Positions 60,289-64,000 of a stretch of DNA of 64,000 nt are shown here, one piece after another. The stretch spans positions 4,552,001 to 4,616,000 of the forward strand of contig NZ_CP065424.1 in the NCBI RefSeq assembly GCF_017809215.1, given 5' to 3'. A program made the translations under genes and the position numbers. The notes beneath the pieces are model-generated. The model was not told the DNA's origin and searched no databases. It was given only the letters and a program-made list of their open reading frames with translations. Position 1 is the stretch's first letter, and each line of letters starts with the position of its first letter. This DNA comes from Heyndrickxia oleronia. Lineage in GTDB: Bacteria > Bacillota > Bacilli > Bacillales > Bacillaceae_C.

Positions 60289-60990
60289 ATGAAAGTACTA
60301 ACTCCCATTATACTCGCTTTATCCCTAATTTTAAGCGGATGTAAAACTGCTTCAACTTCGGTATCTCCTGTTAAAGCAACAGAAAAACAGGATCATCCAT
60401 CTGAACAAGATCGAACAGAAAAAGAAAAAAAGAGAGCAAAATCCTTAGCTGATATTTATGTCCCTAATCCTCAAGTTTCAGATGATACGAAGCTCCTTAA
60501 TGCAGGAAAAACAATTAATGATAGCAAGGGGACTGTCACCTTAAAGGAAATCGCTTCTCTGAATAAATTATATACTATTGGACCAGTTGAAATGAAAATC
60601 AAGAATGTTAAGCTCATTCATAATACACCTACGTATTCTTTAATGGACTATTTCCATCAATTTACGGAAAAATATGAGGAATTCGATTTTATTAAAATTG
60701 AAATTGAACTAATCAACCAATCGAACAAAAAAGTACATTTTGGGCCAATTGCTCATTTAGAAACAAGTAATGGAGAGATTAAAAATTTTGAAGATGACTT
60801 TTATATTGAATATCTGGGTGGAGAGATTGAACCAAATGGTTCTAAACAAGGGGCACTTGGATTTATTATCGAAAAATCAACGCCAGATGTAAATTGGATA
60901 GACATTGAAACAAGTGATGTTCTTGATGAGAATCACAAGACTTTGAATAAATCTCAAAGTATAAGAATTAATTTTAATAAAGAGAAATAA
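60289..60990 (+). CDS. Putative lipoprotein with DUF4352-like domain
   Basis: 233 residues from the ATG at 60289 (AAGGAAGGAG 8 bases upstream). A lipoprotein signal MKVLTPIILALSLILSGC puts the acylated Cys at 18. A charged linker (QDHPSEQDRTEKEKKRAKSL) is followed by a beta-rich domain with IKIEIELINQSNKKVHFGPI, like the immunoglobulin-fold DUF4352 group. It is probably tethered outside the membrane. Function unknown. Confidence 0.78.
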   Translation: MKVLTPIILALSLILSGCKTASTSVSPVKATEKQDHPSEQDRTEKEKKRAKSLADIYVPNPQVSDDTKLLNAGKTINDSKGTVTLKEIASLNKLYTIGPVEMKIKNVKLIHNTPTYSLMDYFHQFTEKYEEFDFIKIEIELINQSNKKVHFGPIAHLETSNGEIKNFEDDFYIEYLGGEIEPNGSKQGALGFIIEKSTPDVNWIDIETSDVLDENHKTLNKSQSIRINFNKEK

Positions 60991-60994
60991 TAAG

Positions 60995-61020
60995 GCTTGG
61001 TAGAAACCAAGCTCTTTTTT
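60995..61020 (+). terminator. Terminator of the lipoprotein gene
   Basis: GCTTGGT pairs with ACCAAGC around AGAA, followed by CTTTTTTT. Confidence 0.8.
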
Positions 61021-61091
61021 TCATCCTTTGTTTCACAGTAAGAAAATATATATAAGCCAAAACAAGATACTCATCTGTGGAGAACAAAAAA

Positions 61092-61133
61092 ACGACAATT
61101 AGTCTCTATTTCATATAGAGCCTAAATTGTCGT
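61092..61133 (-). terminator. Terminator of the OsmC gene
   Basis: ACGACAATTTAG on the minus strand pairs with CTAATTGTCGT around an inner CTCTAT/ATAGAG pairing, then a run of T follows. Confidence 0.75.
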
Positions 61134-61145
61134 CTATCAACATTC

Positions 61146-61574
61146 CTATTCTTCTTCAATTGACACTTCTTCACCATTTAAAATTAGTTTATAGGATATA
61201 TCTGCTTTTAATGATGCAGAAACCGCACAATATTTTTCTTCACCTAATCGAATAGCACGTCTTACTTTTTTAGCTGTAATATCCCCATCTACCGTAAAAG
61301 TAAGTGTAGCAGCGGTAAATGCAGTTGGCATTTCCTCTCTGCGTGTGCCATCCACTGTAATTTCAATATTTTCAATTTGATCTAAATGTGGTTTTAAAAT
61401 CATTGTCACATCAATACCGATACATCCAGCTAATGAAGCTAGTAACATTTCTGTTGGTGTAGGTGCTTGTCCTAATCCACCATAATTTTCTGTGGCATCC
61501 ATGGACATTGTATGTCCAGTAGGGCCAACCGCTTCGAAGGCACGTCCGCCTTGCCATTTTGCTTTAATTTGCAT
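61146..61574 (-). CDS. OsmC/Ohr-like peroxiredoxin-fold protein
   Basis: 142 residues from the ATG at 61574, with AAGGG upstream; a TTG three codons higher is an alternative. MQIKAKWQGGRAFEAVGPTG at the N-terminus, PTPTEMLLASLAGCIGIDVT with the first peroxidatic Cys, and EEKYCAVSASL with the second make the OsmC fold with both reactive cysteines. It likely reduces organic peroxides. It lies 20 bases after the ABC ATPase stop on the same strand. Confidence 0.88.
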   Translation of the reverse strand: MQIKAKWQGGRAFEAVGPTGHTMSMDATENYGGLGQAPTPTEMLLASLAGCIGIDVTMILKPHLDQIENIEITVDGTRREEMPTAFTAATLTFTVDGDITAKKVRRAIRLGEEKYCAVSASLKADISYKLILNGEEVSIEEE

Positions 61575-61594
61575 GATATTCAATCCCTTTCTGA

Positions 61595-62341
61595 TTAAAA
61601 CTCTGATACCTGTCGTAAAAATTTTTGTGCACGATCTGTTTGTGGATGTTCAAAGAAATCATTTGGTTCAGCATCCTCGACAATAACACCATCCGCCATA
61701 AATAGAATACGATCTGCCACGTCTTTAGCGAATTTCATTTCATGAGTGACAATGACCATGGTCATTCCCTCTTCGGCTAAATCTTTCATAACATTCAGTA
61801 CTTCCCCAACTAATTCTGGATCTAGAGCTGATGTTGGTTCATCGAATAACATTATTTTAGGTTCCATTGCCAATGCCCTAGCAATTGCAACACGTTGCTG
61901 TTGACCACCTGATAGCTGGGAAGGGTAAGCATTTTCTTTTTCACCTAAACCAACCCGTGCTAATAATGGTTTCGCAATATTTTTTGCCTCTTGCTTAGAC
62001 ATCTTTTTTACTACAACTAATGCTTCCATCACATTTTCAATTACCGTTTTATGTGGGTACAAATTAAACTGTTGAAACACCATGCCTGTTTCTTGACGGA
62101 TAGCATATATGGTTTTTTTCAATGCTTTTATCGGAGCTTTCGCATTGATTTCATGACCATTTACAGTTACTTTTCCACCAGTAATACTTTCTAGACCATT
62201 AATACATCTTAAAAAAGTACTTTTACCTGAACCACTCGGACCGATCACAGCTACTACCTGATGTGCTGGTATTGTTAATGAAATATTTTTCAACACTTCA
62301 TTTTCTCCAAATTTCTTTTGGAGCTGATCAATGTCAATCAT
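61595..62341 (-). CDS. Polar amino-acid ABC transporter, ATP-binding protein
   Basis: 248 residues. Walker A is GPSGSGKST, Q-loop region QETGMVFQQFNLYPHKT, signature LSGGQQQRVAIARAL, Walker B IMLFDEP and H-loop VTHEMKFA, all intact. This is the PAAT family (GlnQ/TcyC-like). It forms an operon with the permease 12 bases upstream and the binding protein before that. AAGGTGG precedes the ATG. Confidence 0.92.
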   Translation of the reverse strand: MIDIDQLQKKFGENEVLKNISLTIPAHQVVAVIGPSGSGKSTFLRCINGLESITGGKVTVNGHEINAKAPIKALKKTIYAIRQETGMVFQQFNLYPHKTVIENVMEALVVVKKMSKQEAKNIAKPLLARVGLGEKENAYPSQLSGGQQQRVAIARALAMEPKIMLFDEPTSALDPELVGEVLNVMKDLAEEGMTMVIVTHEMKFAKDVADRILFMADGVIVEDAEPNDFFEHPQTDRAQKFLRQVSEF

Positions 62342-62353
62342 ATTTTCACCACC

Positions 62354-62995
62354 TTAATATACAGATAACCGTTTTTCAATTTTATTTAATATAAATGAAA
62401 AGAATGTACTCATCACCCAATACATAATACCAATGGCCAAGTAAAATGGCATATAAGCGTAATATTGAGCGACTAATAATTGTGCGGAACGCATCAATTC
62501 TGTTACGGCAATGACAGATACGAGCGAAGTTTCCTTTAGCATTCCTATAAAGGTGTTACCAAGTGGCGGAATAGCGTAGCGAATCGCTTGTGGAATGATA
62601 ATTCGCCGCATGGCTTGGCCTGCTGTCATTCCTGTTGCCAATGCAGCCTCTGTTTGGCCATTTGGCACCGATTGTATTGCGCCACGGAATGCTTCAGAAA
62701 CATAAGCACCAATATTAATACTTAGTGCAATATAAGCAGCCGTTAATGCATCTAATTCAATTCCATAATCCACTAATCCATAATAAACAATTACTATCTG
62801 TACAAGCGGAGGTGTACCGCGAATGATTGACACATACGCTCTTGCGATCATACGTAGAACGCGATTGCCCTTAATTCGAGCAATCGCGGTTAACAAGCCA
62901 ATGATTAAACCGAAGAACATAGAAACCACTGTAATAAGTAATGTGTAATATGCACCCTTCAATAAGAAAGAAAAATTATCAATGACCAAATCCAT
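62354..62995 (-). CDS. Polar amino-acid ABC transporter, permease
   Basis: 213 residues, about five membrane helices, with the EAA-loop GQTEAALATGMTAGQAMRRI and the family N-terminus FLLKGAYYTLLITVVSMFFG. It matches GlnP/TcyB-type single-permease systems. Gene order binding protein, permease, ATPase is standard for the family. Confidence 0.9.
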   Translation of the reverse strand: MDLVIDNFSFLLKGAYYTLLITVVSMFFGLIIGLLTAIARIKGNRVLRMIARAYVSIIRGTPPLVQIVIVYYGLVDYGIELDALTAAYIALSINIGAYVSEAFRGAIQSVPNGQTEAALATGMTAGQAMRRIIIPQAIRYAIPPLGNTFIGMLKETSLVSVIAVTELMRSAQLLVAQYYAYMPFYLAIGIMYWVMSTFFSFILNKIEKRLSVY

Positions 62996-63013
62996 TGTAG
63001 TTACCTACCTTCA

Positions 63014-63832
63014 TTATTCTGCTGGTGGTTCTTCTCCAAACCATTTAACAAAGATTTCTTTATACTTACCATCTTTTTTCATCTCAGCAAGAGCATCATT
63101 TAACGCATCAACTAATTCAGTATTGCCTTTTTTCACTGCAACAGCAGCCTTATCAGCCTTAATTGCATCTCCGACAGCTTTTATTTTATAACCATTTTCC
63201 TCAACGATTGGTTTTAACGCATATACGTTATTAATCGTTGCATCAATACGCCCAGCATCTAAATCTTTTAACGTTGTTATTACATCATCATAAGTATTAA
63301 TTTTAAAGTTTCCTACTTTTGGCATTAAATCATTTCGTAAATAGGCTTCATCATTTGTACCAAGACCAACACCTATTGTTTTTCCTTTAAAATCATCAGA
63401 TGATTTAATCTTTGTATTTGATTCTTTAACAATCACTTTTACTTCATTTGTAATATAGGGTTTCGTAAAATCGATTTGCTTTTGTCGTTCTGGAGTGATG
63501 GTTACCTGACTAACTAACATGTCAAATTTCCCCTTCTGTAGTCCAGGTATTAACCCTGAAAAATCTTGTGCGACAAATTTAGCTTTTACCCCAAGACGTT
63601 TTGCTAGTTCCTTCGCAATATCTACATCGAAACCATCATATTCTTTTTTGTCGTTCATATAATTATACGGTGCGTACGTTCCCATAATTCCCACCGTTAA
63701 TTCACCATTTTTTTGTATCGTTTTAAGTGCGTTTTCTTCACTTTTTTTCGTTTTATTATCATTATTACCACATGCAGCTAAAACAAGTACTGCTAAAGCG
63801 ATTATTGAAAAAAACAATTTTGTCTTCTTCAT
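63014..63832 (-). CDS. Amino-acid ABC transporter substrate-binding lipoprotein
   Basis: 272 residues from the ATG at about 63832, with AAGGAGGAG upstream; the longer frame adds 36 residues with no signal. MKKTKLFFSIIALAVLVLAA then C carries a lipobox cysteine near residue 21. The type-3 binding fold shows YAPYNYMNDKKEYDGFDVDI, the family signature for substrate recognition GFDVDIAKELAKRLG, and QVTITPERQKQIDFTKPYI. Cystine/cysteine- or glutamine-type ligand is likely; the exact one is open. Confidence 0.9.
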   Translation of the reverse strand: MKKTKLFFSIIALAVLVLAACGNNDNKTKKSEENALKTIQKNGELTVGIMGTYAPYNYMNDKKEYDGFDVDIAKELAKRLGVKAKFVAQDFSGLIPGLQKGKFDMLVSQVTITPERQKQIDFTKPYITNEVKVIVKESNTKIKSSDDFKGKTIGVGLGTNDEAYLRNDLMPKVGNFKINTYDDVITTLKDLDAGRIDATINNVYALKPIVEENGYKIKAVGDAIKADKAAVAVKKGNTELVDALNDALAEMKKDGKYKEIFVKWFGEEPPAE

Positions 63833-64000
63833 GTTGTCTCCTCCTTCTATAGATGCGAAATAAGTTGAAAAATTCAAAGTGCCCTTACTAGTAGTGACAA
63901 TATTTGAGAAATGGTTTTGAATAACCACAGAATAAAGCAATTTTACGAAATCAACTCTTTAAAATTTGTCTATTTAAATCCATCTCTTTCTTACATTGAC
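63833..64000. other. Right edge, nothing recognised
   Basis: The last 168 bases are AT-rich sequence upstream of the binding-protein gene and should contain its promoter. No frame, hairpin or operator is clear. Confidence 0.4.

Overview
The window reads as chromosome of a low-GC, Gram-positive, spore-former-type Bacillaceae bacterium (Bacillus/Peribacillus-like). Supporting signs are strong AGGAGG-type ribosome sites with frequent GTG/TTG starts, a SinI-type anti-repressor, a SLAP-domain protein, a pspA-ydjGHI operon, an mhq quinone/azo detoxification operon, a YtrA-type GntR/ABC operon, a PhoP-type box in front of alkaline phosphatase, a T-box leader and an LPXTG sorting signal. The genus cannot be fixed from sequence reading alone. 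No rRNA, tRNA, CRISPR array, prophage or complete insertion sequence was seen.

Layout. 1-6.3 kb: partial MFS exporter divergent from an XRE-TPR regulator with two near-identical palindromic operators between them; ornithine-cyclodeaminase-like enzyme plus MHS transporter; SLAP protein; proline dehydrogenase. 6.3-9.8 kb: repeat-rich stretch with MITE-like elements (one nested in another with a 6-bp target duplication), an unlisted 54-aa SinI-like gene and the 3' remnant of a large LPXTG adhesin. 8.3-20 kb: signalling block: a 1028-aa sensor with two different kinase modules around a receiver, flanked by two paralogous SARP-type response regulators, then MHYT-GGDEF-EAL, PAS-MCP and PAS-GGDEF-EAL proteins. 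20-27.8 kb: ferredoxin, superoxide dismutase, a gmuF-gmuD-gmuE-like sugar cluster, VOC proteins, a YqeB-like protein, TetR. 28-36 kb: YtrA-like GntR/ABC operon, pspA-ydjGHI, an ECF sigma/anti-sigma pair with ECF-type promoters. 36-41.4 kb: SelO, quinone oxidoreductase, and an NhaC transporter plus PqqB-like metallo-hydrolase under a T-box leader whose candidate specifier is UAC (Tyr). 41.9-45 kb: a decaying mhq operon with a candidate MhqR operator. 45-56.7 kb: aspartase, a DUF2262 protein, M29 aminopeptidase, a CodB/DUF917/hydantoinase operon with a PucR activator, and a threonine-aldolase-like enzyme. 57-64 kb: MFS exporter, alkaline phosphatase, lipoprotein, OsmC protein and a polar amino-acid ABC importer.

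How it fits together. Most of the window is ordinary metabolic and stress-response chromosome. The unusual content is (i) a family of about 125-185 bp non-coding elements with terminal inverted repeats (AGGCTSTTTTC), internal hairpins and target duplications, present in at least seven places; (ii) a second family of GGGGTCTGACCCC / TGGGACA-TGTCCCA hairpins lying just after stop codons; (iii) the double-kinase sensor with two SARP response regulators; and (iv) the T-box-controlled NhaC/PqqB-like pair, which suggests amino-acid-sensing control of an unassigned transport and hydrolase (or hydroxylase) function.
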